This document shows positions 16,449 through 25,809 of a stretch of DNA of 64,000 nt, piece after piece. The notes beneath the pieces are model-generated. The model was not told where the DNA came from. It saw only the letters and a program-made list of their open reading frames with translations, and did not search any database. The position numbers and the translations under genes were made by a program. The stretch lies in the NCBI RefSeq assembly GCF_014202475.1, contig NZ_JACHGV010000015.1, positions 1-64,000 of the forward strand, in the 5' to 3' direction. The first letter of the stretch is position 1. Each line of letters starts with the position of its first letter. This DNA comes from Streptomyces paradoxus. Its GTDB lineage: Bacteria; Actinomycetota; Actinomycetes; Streptomycetales; Streptomycetaceae.

Positions 16449-17759
16449 ATGACATCCCACCCCCTTCAGCCCTCTTCCAGCGGCCTCCCGTTAGAGCCCG
16501 CGGGCTGCCCAGTCCCCCACGGCGCCGCCGTACCCTTGTCCAGCGTCCAGATGGTCGAGGACCCGGTCGACTTCTACGACCGGCTACGTGAGCACGGCCC
16601 TGTCGTGCGCGTGCACCTCGACGGGGATGTGCCCGCGTACCTGGTGACCGGTTACACGGAGGTCAACCAGGTCTTGAAGGACGGACTGCGGTTCACGCGG
16701 GATCTCGGGCAGTGGAGCATCACCCCGGCCGAGCTGCCGCCGGGATGGCCGCTGCGACCCCACACCGTGCGACGGCAGAACATGCTCCATGCCGTGGGTG
16801 AGGAGCATGTGCGGCTGCGCGCAGCCTTCAGGCACAGCCTGGGCAAGATCGGGCGGGGGCACCTGAGCGTCATCGTCCGTACGGCGGCTGATCAGCTTAT
16901 CGACGCCTTCGTCGACGACGGGCACACCGACCTGGTGAGCCGGTACGCCCTCCCTCTTCCCGTGGCTGCCCTCGGCAGAATGTTCGGATTCCCGCCGGAG
17001 GAGGCCACCCGGTTCCAGCGGCTGATCCCGGCCCTGCTGGGCGGCGGCGAGGACGCCCTCGACGCCAACACGGAGCTGACCGAGATCATCGCCACTCACG
17101 TGTCCCGTCGCCATGCGGATCCGCGGGAGGACGTCACCACCGGTCTCGTGGAGGCAGGCCTCTCCGCTGACGAGATCGAACAGACCCTCTGGCTGTCGAT
17201 CAACGCCAGTGTCGGGGCGACCACGGCCTGGACAGCCAACACGCTCCTGCTCCTCGCCCGCCTCGAAGAGACCAGAGGCGATCTGCGCGGCTGGCTGCGG
17301 GACATACCCGGTGTCATGGCCGAGGTCTTGTGGGACCACGCCCCGGTGCAGCAGCCGATCGGACGCATCGCCACCGCCGACGTGGTCCTCAACGACACCT
17401 CGACCCTCATCCCTCGTGGGTCTCTCGTGGTGCCCTCCCTGGCCGGGGCCAACCTCGACCCCTCGTTCGACGAGATGCGCAAGGCCTCCGCCTACGAGGA
17501 CAACGCCAGTCACGTCGCCTTCGGTAACGGGGCGCACGAATGCCCGGCTCCGGACGAGGCCCGGGTGATTGTGCAGGGCGGGGTCGAACGCCTGTGGACC
17601 CGGCTGCCGGACATCTATTTGACCCAGCCTGCCCAGGCCGTGGAGTGGGGCGACTCGATCCTCACCCGCATGCCGAAGCACCTCTCGGCCTCGTGGGACC
17701 CCGCCCAAGCCCGTCACCGAGGCGAAACGCTCGCTCATACCCCGACAGGAGACCGCTGA
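16449..17759 (+). CDS. Cytochrome P450-like protein with altered K-helix and I-helix
   Basis: A 436-residue actinomycete P450 by overall sequence (DPVDFYDRLREHGPVVRVH; HVRLRAAFRHSLG; heme loop FGNGAHECPAP with the axial cysteine near 364). Two signature sites differ. The K-helix reads EVLWDHAPVQ where nearly all P450s have ExxR, so the Arg is Trp. The I-helix reads NASVGATTAW without the acidic residue of AGxET. The heme ligand is kept, so it may still bind heme, but normal oxygen activation is doubtful. The ATG at 16449 is in the expected place. Its stop overlaps the start of the next P450 (TGATG), implying coupling and possibly a complex. Confidence 0.8.
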   Translation: MTSHPLQPSSSGLPLEPAGCPVPHGAAVPLSSVQMVEDPVDFYDRLREHGPVVRVHLDGDVPAYLVTGYTEVNQVLKDGLRFTRDLGQWSITPAELPPGWPLRPHTVRRQNMLHAVGEEHVRLRAAFRHSLGKIGRGHLSVIVRTAADQLIDAFVDDGHTDLVSRYALPLPVAALGRMFGFPPEEATRFQRLIPALLGGGEDALDANTELTEIIATHVSRRHADPREDVTTGLVEAGLSADEIEQTLWLSINASVGATTAWTANTLLLLARLEETRGDLRGWLRDIPGVMAEVLWDHAPVQQPIGRIATADVVLNDTSTLIPRGSLVVPSLAGANLDPSFDEMRKASAYEDNASHVAFGNGAHECPAPDEARVIVQGGVERLWTRLPDIYLTQPAQAVEWGDSILTRMPKHLSASWDPAQARHRGETLAHTPTGDR

Positions 17760-19015
17760 TGGAACTCGCCACCTGCCCTGAGGACCAGCTCTTCCGCCTC
17801 GACCCGCGCGCCCTCGACGTCAACGGCGAGGGCGTCCGGCTGCGCGAGGCGGGCCGACTCGTTCCAGCAGTCCTCGACGGCGGCATTCGCGTCTGGGCCA
17901 CAGGCCACCTTCCCGTCGCCGCCGCGATTCTGGGCGGCCGCCAGTTCCGCAAGCATCCGCAACACTGGGCCGATCTGCAGGCCGGCCGGATCACCGACGC
18001 TCCGGGTGTCCTCGAATTCGCCCTGATGCCTGGCATGTTGAACGAGGACGGCGCTCGCCATCGCGAACTTCGGGGCCTGGTCAGCAAGGCCTTCACCCTC
18101 CGCCGCGTCGAGAGCCTGCGCCCCCGGATCGACACGATCGTGGGAGAACTGATCGCCGAGCTCGCTCAGACGGACCCGCAGGAGTTCGTCGATCTGCGAC
18201 GGCACTTCGCTTTCCCGCTGCCCATGCGTATCATCTGCGAGCTGTTCGGCCTGGACTACAGCGCCAGTGACGACCTCGCTCGGCACTATAAGGCCATCCA
18301 CGACGGCCGCAGCGGCAAGGCCGACATCGACGCCGGCCGGGCTGGCGTCGTACGGATCATCACCGGACTGATCGCCGAGAGGCGGCGGCAGCCGGGTGAC
18401 GACCTGACCTCCGCCCTGATCGCAGCCACCGACGGCGAGGGCGCCGTCCTCGACGACGAACTGCTGCTGCTCACGCTGATGATGTTCCTGTTCGCCGGGC
18501 ACGAGACGACCCAGAGCCTCCTTGTGAACGCGTTGAAGGCTCTCGTGGACCACCCCGAGCAACTGGAGCTCGTCCGTAGCGGGGCGGTTTCCATCGACAG
18601 CGTGGTGGAGGAGACCCTTCGGTGGGCGTCGCCCATCAACACGCTCCTGTTCCGCTATGCCGCCGAGGACGTGGTGGTGGGAGGGGTACCCGTAAAGAAG
18701 GGCGACGCGATCGCCCTCTGTATCGCCGCGAGCGGCCGTGACGACGAGGCCTTTGGGCCGACAGCCGATCAGTTCGACGCGGCCCGCCAGACCCTGGTCC
18801 AACACGTGGCCTTCGGACACGGGGCCCACTACTGCATCGGCGCTCCCCTGGCCCGCCTCATGGCCCGCACCGCGCTGGCCGCCTTCACGGAGACCTTCGA
18901 CTTCGACCAGACCGGCGCCCCCGCCGCCGAACCGGTCAGCACCTACGCCTCCAACAGTCTCAACCTGCTGGCAGGGCGGCTCCGCCTGCGTCATCCCGTA
19001 TCCACCGCCGCCTAA
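17759..19015 (+). CDS. Cytochrome P450
   Basis: A 418-residue class I bacterial P450 with all signatures: I-helix FLFAGHETTQS (about 246), K-helix ETLRW (about 284) and heme-binding FGHGAHYCIGAPLARL (cysteine near 358). It should hydroxylate or otherwise oxidise a small molecule with ferredoxin-supplied electrons; no ferredoxin gene is present nearby. The start ATG shares one base with the previous gene's TGA. It stands next to an ImmA-type protease, and a sesquiterpene cyclase lies 2.6 kb away, so a terpene is a plausible but unproven substrate. Confidence 0.92.
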   Translation: MELATCPEDQLFRLDPRALDVNGEGVRLREAGRLVPAVLDGGIRVWATGHLPVAAAILGGRQFRKHPQHWADLQAGRITDAPGVLEFALMPGMLNEDGARHRELRGLVSKAFTLRRVESLRPRIDTIVGELIAELAQTDPQEFVDLRRHFAFPLPMRIICELFGLDYSASDDLARHYKAIHDGRSGKADIDAGRAGVVRIITGLIAERRRQPGDDLTSALIAATDGEGAVLDDELLLLTLMMFLFAGHETTQSLLVNALKALVDHPEQLELVRSGAVSIDSVVEETLRWASPINTLLFRYAAEDVVVGGVPVKKGDAIALCIAASGRDDEAFGPTADQFDAARQTLVQHVAFGHGAHYCIGAPLARLMARTALAAFTETFDFDQTGAPAAEPVSTYASNSLNLLAGRLRLRHPVSTAA

Positions 19016-19171
19016 AGCGAGTTGGGGTACGGTGTTCACCAGCGCCGCCGTACCCCCAACGGCCTTCCGTTTCCCGATCTGCTAAACAGACCAGCCCGGC
19101 TGTTATTCTGCGCTCCGTACGCCACAAGGCACAGCCTGTAAACAACGCGGATTCGGGGAGTGAGACGGTCG

Positions 19172-19852
19172 ATGCACCACGCCGACCAGGTGCCGATACC
19201 GGCCTCGTCACGCCAGAAGTTCCTCGGTCGCTGCGCTGGAGCCCCTTCCCGCATCCTTGCCTCCTGGCAGGAACACCGCACCTGGTCTCGCGAGCGGCGC
19301 TCCGCGGTTCGGACGTTCTACAAGGACCTCGACCTATGGGCGGGAGCGCCCCTGGTCGGGAAAGACCCGCGGACTGGACGCCCTGGTGTACTGGAGTCCG
19401 TCGCCCAACTGCGCGGCGGCCGCCCCATTGAGACCATCACGCTCGACTCGTTGCCGCTGCATGTGAGCGGAGCGGTGGTGATCGGCGAGGACCAGGACAC
19501 GATCGCAGTCAGCGGTCTCGTCAGCAGGCGCCACCGCGCACACGTCATCCTGCATGAGCTGCGCCACCTCCTGGTCGACGACGGCCCGACCGACGGCCCG
19601 GGCATGGCCGTCCATGCGCACTTCGACGGCGTGACGATCCAAAGCCTCGAAGAGCAGATGCAGGCTCTCCCCGCCCGCATCCGCGAAGAGCTGCTCACTC
19701 GGCCGGTGCGGCTGCGCGCAGGCTACCCGGACGACGAGGAGCTCACCTGTGAGGTCTTCGCCAGGGTCGTTCTGCCGCTGCTCGACCTGGACCCCGCCGG
19801 CCAGAGCGCAGGTCCACTCGCTGCCGCATTCAGTAACCGCCGCTCCATCTGA
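19172..19852 (+). CDS. ImmA/IrrE-type zinc metalloprotease
   Basis: A soluble protein of about 226 residues. The hallmark is HVILHELRHLL (about 125-135), an HExxH-type zinc site with its catalytic Glu, preceded by the small beta region VIGEDQDTIAVSGLVSRRHR typical of IrrE/ImmA-like proteases. Known relatives cleave or inactivate XRE repressors. The ATG at 19172 has CGGGGAG eleven bases upstream; a GTG at 19160 overlaps that site and is less likely. It lies downstream of the P450 pair and three bases before the membrane protein. I infer that it acts on the XRE regulator encoded at 15592. Confidence 0.8.
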   Translation: MHHADQVPIPASSRQKFLGRCAGAPSRILASWQEHRTWSRERRSAVRTFYKDLDLWAGAPLVGKDPRTGRPGVLESVAQLRGGRPIETITLDSLPLHVSGAVVIGEDQDTIAVSGLVSRRHRAHVILHELRHLLVDDGPTDGPGMAVHAHFDGVTIQSLEEQMQALPARIREELLTRPVRLRAGYPDDEELTCEVFARVVLPLLDLDPAGQSAGPLAAAFSNRRSI

Positions 19853-19855
19853 CTG

Positions 19856-21166
19856 ATGACAGCGGTTCTCACGGTGCTCAACCTCCTCAGCGCCGCCGCG
19901 TGCCTGGGGACAGGCACGGTCAAGGCATTGGCCCTGCGCCATCAGCGTGACTGGACGCTCGGCCTGACCGCCTCGATGGTGACCTGCGGCGGAACGATCT
20001 ATCTGATCGCTACCCCCGCCGTGTACCAAATCACCGGATCGCTGCTCGGCTCGCCCAACATCGGCGGCCTGATCATCCCTGCCCTCACCCTGGTGTGCAT
20101 GGGGCACGCCCATGCCCTCAGCCAGCTGTGGCAGCCGGACCGCCGAGAACCGGCCGCCCTGCGCCGAACCGCGACACGGTGGGTGCCGCTGTATGCGGGC
20201 GCCATCATCGCTATGTCGGTGCTGTACGCCCTTGCCGATCTCGGTCCGGCGGCGCCCTTGCGGTTCGCCTCCGTCTACGCCCATGCGCCCGAGGTACGCG
20301 CTCTTCACGTCATCTACTGGATTGCCCTGCTTGCCACGATCGCGGTCATCGTGCGCGAGTTCCTCACCCTTTCGCTCCCCGGCCGCCCTGACCTGAGGGC
20401 CAACTTGCGCAAGGTGATCGGCTGGTTCGCCTTGGCGCTCGTCGCCGACGTGTTGCACGTCGCCTTGGCCGCAGTCGCCTTGTTCGGATCCATCACCGGC
20501 CCTCACCGCCTTGAGGGACTGGAACAAATCGCATGGCTGGGCCCCACTGCTGGCTGCGTGTGCGCCAACATCGCCCTCGCCTCCCTCGTTCTGCGCTCCC
20601 GCCAGGCTGAGCGCCGGGACCTGCGTACGCTGAAGGCCCTGCACGATCTTGTGGTGCGGCCTGGCGCCGACCATGATCCCTCCGGCCCGAAGGTCGTCCT
20701 TGAACCGAGGTGGTCGTGGTGGCCCGGATTCGACACAGGCGCGGACCTCAACTCCTTGATGGCGGAGATCCATGACGGGGCCGGTCGGCTCAGCCCGTGG
20801 TGGCACAGATTGCCGTCGATGGCCGTGCAGAAGCTGGCCGCAGAGACGGCCCCAGCGCATGACATCGCGGAGACCTCCACACCGGTGAGTGGCGGGCAGC
20901 TCAGCGAGGGCAGCAGCACTCTGGGCACTAGTTGGGACCTGCCCGCGGCTCAGGCTGCCGCGGTCCTGCTCTTCGCAGCCCAAGCACGTGCCGACTCCGC
21001 ACCGCCCCTGCCGGCCGCACTTCGCCTCCCCCGGCTGCCGGGCAGCGACGTTCCCGAGAGCGCCGACCGCCAGCATCTCGTCAGCGTTGCCAAGCACCTG
21101 AATGTCCCGGTCGTGCTCGAAGCGGTGGACCTCGCCCGAGCATCGCACGACGCCGCTACCGCGTGA
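19856..21166 (+). CDS. MAB_1171c-type integral membrane protein
   Basis: A 436-residue protein. The first 245 residues hold about seven hydrophobic segments (LTVLNLLSAAACLGTGTV; LTASMVTCGGTIYLIATPAVY; LIIPALTLVCMGHAHALS; AGAIIAMSVLYALADL; IYWIALLATIAVIVREFL; WFALALVADVLHVALAAVALF; TAGCVCANIALASLVL). A cytoplasmic C-terminal part (about 250-436) follows. This layout matches the MAB_1171c/DUF6545 family, often annotated as putative transporters. It starts three bases after the protease stop. With XRE and ImmA genes it may form a membrane-to-repressor signalling chain. Transport activity is unproven. Confidence 0.75.
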   Translation: MTAVLTVLNLLSAAACLGTGTVKALALRHQRDWTLGLTASMVTCGGTIYLIATPAVYQITGSLLGSPNIGGLIIPALTLVCMGHAHALSQLWQPDRREPAALRRTATRWVPLYAGAIIAMSVLYALADLGPAAPLRFASVYAHAPEVRALHVIYWIALLATIAVIVREFLTLSLPGRPDLRANLRKVIGWFALALVADVLHVALAAVALFGSITGPHRLEGLEQIAWLGPTAGCVCANIALASLVLRSRQAERRDLRTLKALHDLVVRPGADHDPSGPKVVLEPRWSWWPGFDTGADLNSLMAEIHDGAGRLSPWWHRLPSMAVQKLAAETAPAHDIAETSTPVSGGQLSEGSSTLGTSWDLPAAQAAAVLLFAAQARADSAPPLPAALRLPRLPGSDVPESADRQHLVSVAKHLNVPVVLEAVDLARASHDAATA

Positions 21167-21186
21167 CTCGACGAAAGGCCAACTAC

Positions 21187-21576
21187 ATGCCGCTGAGCGT
21201 TCCGCTGGGGCCCCCCGATTCGAACCGCTTCACCGTCCACGTAGAGCGCATCCGCTGGGACGTAGCTGAACTGGCCCAGCACGGTTCCGGTTCCCGCGAG
21301 GCGCTGACGGCGGCTGCTCGCGAGAGCCTGCGGTCGGCTTTCGACTGCTTCGCCGCCACCCTGCTCGAAGCAGACACCTTCGTCATCGAGCAGGATGACG
21401 GAGGTGCTGAGGCAACAGCGCGCGTGCTGTGCGACTCGGACGCCTGCGCTGCCGCGGCCGAGCCATACGAGGTCAACTCGGATGGGGAAGTCGAAGCCGC
21501 CCGAAAGTGGCCCTTTGCGAGCCTGGTCTACCAGCAGACTGCGCTCAAGCTACTCCGAGACGAACCGCGGCCGTAG
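21187..21576 (+). CDS. Hypothetical protein of the P450/ImmA unit
   Basis: A 129-residue soluble protein starting MPLSVPLGPPDSNRFTVHVERIRWDVAELA, ATG at 21187 with GAAAGG nine bases upstream. The middle is helical (ESLRSAFDCFAATLLEADTFVIEQDDGGAEATARVLC) and acidic. No family is recognised. It lies 20 bases after the membrane protein and is the last plus-strand gene, converging on the terpene cyclase. It probably belongs to the same operon. Confidence 0.6.
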   Translation: MPLSVPLGPPDSNRFTVHVERIRWDVAELAQHGSGSREALTAAARESLRSAFDCFAATLLEADTFVIEQDDGGAEATARVLCDSDACAAAAEPYEVNSDGEVEAARKWPFASLVYQQTALKLLRDEPRP

Positions 21577-21626
21577 CCGTCCCCGACACAGCCCGGCCGG
21601 AGGTCCGGCCGGGCACCACCGCCGCG

Positions 21627-22658
21627 TCATACGGTGAGCAGGTCGTCCACCGAACCCCGCCCGGCCAGCTCGGCCGTGGCCACCGCGCCCTCCTTGGCCG
21701 CCGCGTAGCGGCCGGTCGTCAGTGCCCACTCGTAGTTGCCGTTAATCCAGTGCTGGATGGCCTCCACCCCCATCTGGACCCGGTCCCGCTCCGCCTCGTC
21801 GAGCCGCAGCTCGTCGCACATCCGAGGGATACGCTCTTGGAGTTCGAGGTACTCGTCGAGGCACGCGATCGTCATCCGGTACGCCTCGTCGGTGGCCTGC
21901 TGCCACGTGCAGCCGCGCTCCCGGCGCAGCACGGCGATCAGGTTGTGCCCGTCGCCACGGCGCTTCTCCCGCTCGAAGGAGTGGATGTCGTTCATGAACC
22001 CGATGGTGTCCGCGGCCAGATCGCGCATCCGCTCCATCACCGGGTGCGCCATCGCCTGGGCGGGCACCTCGAAACCGCGGCTGCGCTCACCTGCGTCGAT
22101 GCTGTGGTGGATGCCCACTGTCCGGCGCCGGAACGCCGCGTACTCGTCGAGGCCCAGGGTCCCCTCCAAGCCCCGGGCGGCCAGGTCGACCTCCTCGCAG
22201 TGCGCCACCAGGAAGCGCCCCCACGAGGCGGCGAACCGGGTCTGCCATGTCAGAGACATGCCATGCGAAAGGTGGCTCCACACCTCCGCCCAGGCGAGGG
22301 TGATCGGACAGGCCACGCGAGGCGGGCTGCCGGCCGGGCGCAGGGGCGTGACGATCAGCTCCCGGGCGACCTCCGCTATGCGGTCGGCACGGTCGGGCCT
22401 GGTGGCGTCGAACTGGTCGTCGAAGAGGAACGCCAGGGAGAACCAGTTCATCAGGACGACCATGTCGTCCGCCGAGGCGTGCGGATAGGTGCGGGCGGCG
22501 GCCTGGGGCAGATCCCAGGACTTGTACTCCTCGAAACCCTCCCGGCTGCAGACCAGCCGCATCTCCCACACCCAGCGCAGATGACGGGCCCGGGCGTATT
22601 CCAGATGCTCGCTGACCGGAGTGTCGAAGGGCAGGTCGAACCGGACGTCCTGAGGCAT
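21627..22658 (-). CDS. Class I terpene synthase (sesquiterpene cyclase-like)
   Basis: A 343-residue bacterial class I terpene cyclase. The metal-binding DDxxD motif is FLFDDQFD (about 79-83) and the NSE triad reads NDIHSFEREKRRGD (about 221-230). Length and spacing fit germacrene/pentalenene-type cyclases that ionise farnesyl diphosphate with three Mg ions. The ATG at 22658 follows AAAGGAAG. It is encoded opposite to and converging on the P450/ImmA operon, ending 50 bases from it. The product cannot be predicted from sequence alone. Confidence 0.9.
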   Translation of the reverse strand: MPQDVRFDLPFDTPVSEHLEYARARHLRWVWEMRLVCSREGFEEYKSWDLPQAAARTYPHASADDMVVLMNWFSLAFLFDDQFDATRPDRADRIAEVARELIVTPLRPAGSPPRVACPITLAWAEVWSHLSHGMSLTWQTRFAASWGRFLVAHCEEVDLAARGLEGTLGLDEYAAFRRRTVGIHHSIDAGERSRGFEVPAQAMAHPVMERMRDLAADTIGFMNDIHSFEREKRRGDGHNLIAVLRRERGCTWQQATDEAYRMTIACLDEYLELQERIPRMCDELRLDEAERDRVQMGVEAIQHWINGNYEWALTTGRYAAAKEGAVATAELAGRGSVDDLLTV

Positions 22659-23267
22659 GTGCTTCCTTTCGGGAGACGGACCGCAGAGCCCCCCGGCCCC
22701 TGCGAGCGGACGGTGCTGAGACCGGCCGCACACTCGAACTCTGCTTCGCAGTCCGAACGTTGAACCGAGAAGCGGTACGAGGCTGCCCACGGCGCGAATG
22801 AGCCATTCCGTGACACTGCCGTGATCTCGGTTACTGCGGAGAGCTCGTGGGTTGCGTATAGTCCCTCGCCCCTCACCCGGTACCGGCCAGTCAGGCCTCC
22901 ACCCACCACGCAGTGGGCACCTGTGCTGGCAGCCTGTGTACGACCGTGTGCTCGTTTCTTGGTGCGGCTTGCGAATGGCCCGCCCGGGCCGCGCAGCTCA
23001 CGCATGTACGGGTCGAGATGGTCGCGGTGCCAGATGCTGGGCCCGGTGTACCCGCAGCTGGCCGGGTCCGTGCACCCCTGCCAGGCCGGCCACAGCGCGG
23101 TGTAGCCGGACGACCGCGAAGGAGTGCTCGACCCACAGATGGCACCAGCGGGCGTCCGCGCTCGGCTCCGTCAGGTACCCAGGGACGAGCACTCCTTCGA
23201 CCCATCATCGAGACCGGCACCGACTCCTACCGAAGCGCCCGCCAAAGCCGGCTGACCGCTGCATGGT
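22659..23267. other. 609-bp region with gene debris
   Basis: No intact gene. On the minus strand near 22950-23060 one frame reads WQGCTDPASCGYTGPSIWHRD then HLDPYMRELRGPG, a cysteine-containing sequence that looks like the end of a decayed gene. A perfect 14-bp inverted repeat, CGAAGGAGTGCTCG (23117-23130) and CGAGCACTCCTTCG (23186-23199), encloses 55 bases and may mark a small insertion. The promoter of the terpene synthase must lie at the left end. Confidence 0.4.
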
Positions 23268-24263
23268 TCAGCTTGATGGTGCTCCACCCCAATGATCGTC
23301 GAGCACTGTATCGGGGATGTTCGCCGTGAGCATTTCGTCGATGCAATTGCGCAGCCCGACGCCGGTGGGGTCGATCCAGGTGAGCCATGGCACCGGCTGG
23401 AGCAGGTCGTCGTATTGACGGGTGCCGGGGTCGGTGAGGAGGGCGCGGAGCTCGTCGGGGGCGGGGTCGGTGACCAGGCACAGCCAGGCCAGGCCAGCGC
23501 CGATGCGGACCTCGGGTGGTCGTCCGGGATCCGACCACAGGCCCCGGGCCCACTTGGGAGCGTATTCATCCTGGTGTTCGCGGGCGAGTTGGGCGATCGC
23601 CAGGATCAAGCTCACCCGGACCACCGCATCGTCTTCCTCCGCCAGCCTGGACTGCAGAGCAGAGGAGACGTGTGAAAGCTCGCCGGTCGCCGCCGCCAGA
23701 ACGTAGGCGGTCACGGAGCGGACCTCGGGGCCGGGGTCGGAGAGAAGCGGGAGCAGAAGGTGCAAGTCGTCCGTGACGGCCTGACGGGCGGCCTGGATCG
23801 TCCAGTCCACCGGGCACATCGTGCTGCCCTCGATCATCAACGGCTCCTCGGCGACCTGGAGCAGGCCTTCCCGCGATCCGTCTCCCATGTGCTGACACCG
23901 GCCGATCTCGGCGGCCAGGCGAAGGGTTTGGGCACGGAGTTGGGGGCGCGCGGTCGCCGCGATCCGGAGCAGGAACGGAACCGCCAGTGCTCCCACCGCG
24001 ATCGTGCCGCCCTGGTGGTGAAGACTCGTCCAGAGCTGCCACAAGGCCTCGTCGGCAGCTTCGGCGTCCCCGGACGCGAGCGTGGCGAGCAGGCCGGGGA
24101 TCTCCGCGCCCGGGCCGTAGAAGTGCCGGAACCGCTGCCAGGGGACCTCGTCGTACCTGAACCCGTCCTTGACCTCCCGCGGGATCGCGCTGACGGCCGC
24201 CCGCACGTCGCAGTCCGTGCCGACCCACCGTTCCGGCCAGTCGTCCCAACGGTCGTCGCCCAT
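23268..24263 (-). CDS. HEAT-repeat-like protein
   Basis: A 331-residue protein starting MGDDRWDDWPERWVGTDCDVR. From about residue 60 it is built of helical repeats in the HEAT/armadillo style (EIPGLLATLASGDAEAADEALWQLW; VPFLLRIAATARPQLRAQTLRLAAEIGR; LHLLLPLLSDPGPEVRSVTAYVLAAAT; ALQSRLAEEDDAVVRVSLILAIAQLAREH; RPPEVRIGAGLAWLCL). Such proteins are binding scaffolds; actinomycetes have many of unknown role. The ATG at 24263 has GGAAGG eight bases upstream. No signal peptide. It stands alone between debris regions. Confidence 0.65.
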   Translation of the reverse strand: MGDDRWDDWPERWVGTDCDVRAAVSAIPREVKDGFRYDEVPWQRFRHFYGPGAEIPGLLATLASGDAEAADEALWQLWTSLHHQGGTIAVGALAVPFLLRIAATARPQLRAQTLRLAAEIGRCQHMGDGSREGLLQVAEEPLMIEGSTMCPVDWTIQAARQAVTDDLHLLLPLLSDPGPEVRSVTAYVLAAATGELSHVSSALQSRLAEEDDAVVRVSLILAIAQLAREHQDEYAPKWARGLWSDPGRPPEVRIGAGLAWLCLVTDPAPDELRALLTDPGTRQYDDLLQPVPWLTWIDPTGVGLRNCIDEMLTANIPDTVLDDHWGGAPSS

Positions 24264-24431
24264 GGCGCGGCCTTCCAGTCCATCGACAGCATCCGAACGC
24301 CGGGAGTCTAACGACCGGTGATCAAGAGACGGACCGCTTCTGCCGCACTCCGGTGGCATCCCACCACGGCGACGTCATTTCTCGTGAGCATCTGCAGCAC
24401 TCAAGATCGCCATCTGGTGAAGCGGTCACGA

Positions 24432-24848
24432 TTAGTGATCAGTGGGTGTTTCGAGTGCTTGGAGGATCTGTCGTACTTCCTGGCGCCACTGGTCAGCGTC
24501 GGCGCTGTCCACCCAGCCGGTTGCCATTTCTGATCCGTCTTGGAGAACCCGGTCCAGTGCGAGTCTCGCCGACACGCGAAGGGAGGCTGGCAGTTCGGGC
24601 AGCGGTTCCCTGGGGCCGTCGTCCGGGTCAATCACGATGGGACTGTCCGGGAGGGTGCTCGCGAGGAGAGCGCCAGCGGCAACAGCTTCGGCGCCGTCTC
24701 CGCCATCGACGCGTTCTCCCGAGTCGGTGACTCGCTGGAATGCCAGCCCCAGCACGTCAATGACCTGCTGGTGGGTGAGTCCCTCAAGTTCATCGACGAA
24801 GTCTGCGGCGAGGTCGCTGTCGAACGGGCCGGTTCCCCACGTTCCCAT
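24432..24848 (-). CDS. DUF4259 domain protein
   Basis: A 138-residue protein beginning MGTWGTGPFDSDLAADFVDEL, the diagnostic opening of DUF4259, followed by a helical middle (THQQVIDVLGLAFQRVTDSG; AEAVAAGALLASTL). Length and pattern match the family, whose role is unknown though members often occur near immunity and toxin genes. It starts at the ATG at 24848 and lies next to an ISL3 transposase remnant. Confidence 0.8.
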   Translation of the reverse strand: MGTWGTGPFDSDLAADFVDELEGLTHQQVIDVLGLAFQRVTDSGERVDGGDGAEAVAAGALLASTLPDSPIVIDPDDGPREPLPELPASLRVSARLALDRVLQDGSEMATGWVDSADADQWRQEVRQILQALETPTDH

Positions 24849-24909
24849 GCATGGCTCCTGATACGGCTGTCTCGGACGAAGGCATGGTTCCAGGAGCCAC
24901 TGACATCGG

Positions 24910-25380
24910 TCACGGGGCGAGGAGGACCCGCTTGCGGAGCAGTGCGAAGCCAGCGCGACCGAACATCTGGCGCTTGAGCATCTTGATCCTGTTGACGTGT
25001 CCTTCGACGACGCCGGAGTTCCAGGGCAGGGTCAGGCCGTTGATGACGGCGTCGCGGTCGCGGTCGATGCCGGCCGCGAGAGTGTGGAGGCTGGAGGTCG
25101 TCCTGGCGGACGGCGTCGAGCCACTGCGGAAGTCGTTCCCCCTGCCGCTCGGTGAGCATCTGGGCGAAGGACCGGACGTGACCGGTCAGGGCATCGAGCT
25201 CAGGGCAGTTGGCCAGGACGGCCTTGAGCCGGAGCTGTTCGATCTCGGTCAGCGTCTCGGGTCGGCTGAGGATCCATCTCGTCACCACGCGGGGTGCCAG
25301 CGGCTGCGCGGTAACCGGCCGTGGCAAGGCGCCTTTCTCGCAGGTAGGCGCTGACCCGCTGCAGCGGTACGTATCCCACC
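24910..25380 (-). pseudogene. ISL3-family transposase remnant
   Basis: The C-terminal third of an ISL3-type transposase, in pieces. PRPVTAQPLAPRVVTRWILSR...LRLKAVLANCPELDALTGHV...LPQWLDAVRQDD is in one frame. The continuation (IDRDRDAVINGLTLPWNSG, then the region encoding IKMLKRQMFGR...RVLLAP) is in another and stops at 24910. A further shift lies near 25325, before GYVPLQRVSAYLRE. With several frameshifts and no 5' half it is inactive. Confidence 0.7.
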
Positions 25381-25552
25381 GCGATCAGGAAGGAAGGTCC
25401 CTCCTGATACGGCCCGCGAAGCCAGTCCCCTGGCGGAGGTCACCCGGGGTGCGGCGTGCGACCGCAACGGAGAGCTGGTGTTGTGAACGACGGCCCGCTC
25501 GAGGTCGCGATGGACGAGCTTCACGACCAGGCCTCGGTCGGCGAAACGCCTT

Positions 25553-25601
25553 AGAAGCTGTTGTCGTTCCGATCTTGAGGGGTGCGCGTCGAACGGGAGT
25601 C
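25553..25601 (+). repeat. Solo copy of an IS left end
   Basis: 49 bases beginning AGAAGCTGTTGTCGTTCCGA match 27840-27888 with one mismatch, in the same orientation. Sequence identity ends abruptly at both edges, so this is an isolated end of the IS present at 27840-29507. The barnase/barstar pair lies between the two copies. Confidence 0.65.
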
Positions 25602-25809
25602 CTGGCCCTCGACGCCACTTCAGCGGCCGGGCCTTTGTTGCACGGTCTCGACGCCGAGGGCCCCATTGGCCGAGAACCTCGCTACTCTCTAGTAACATAA
25701 GCCTGCACATTTTTCGCCAAACGGCGTCTCCGGCCTGCCTCCCACTCCCTGACCAGGGGTGACCTCCTTACGGGGGTGCGAGCGCAGTCCTGATGACGCG
25801 GGGGAACAA

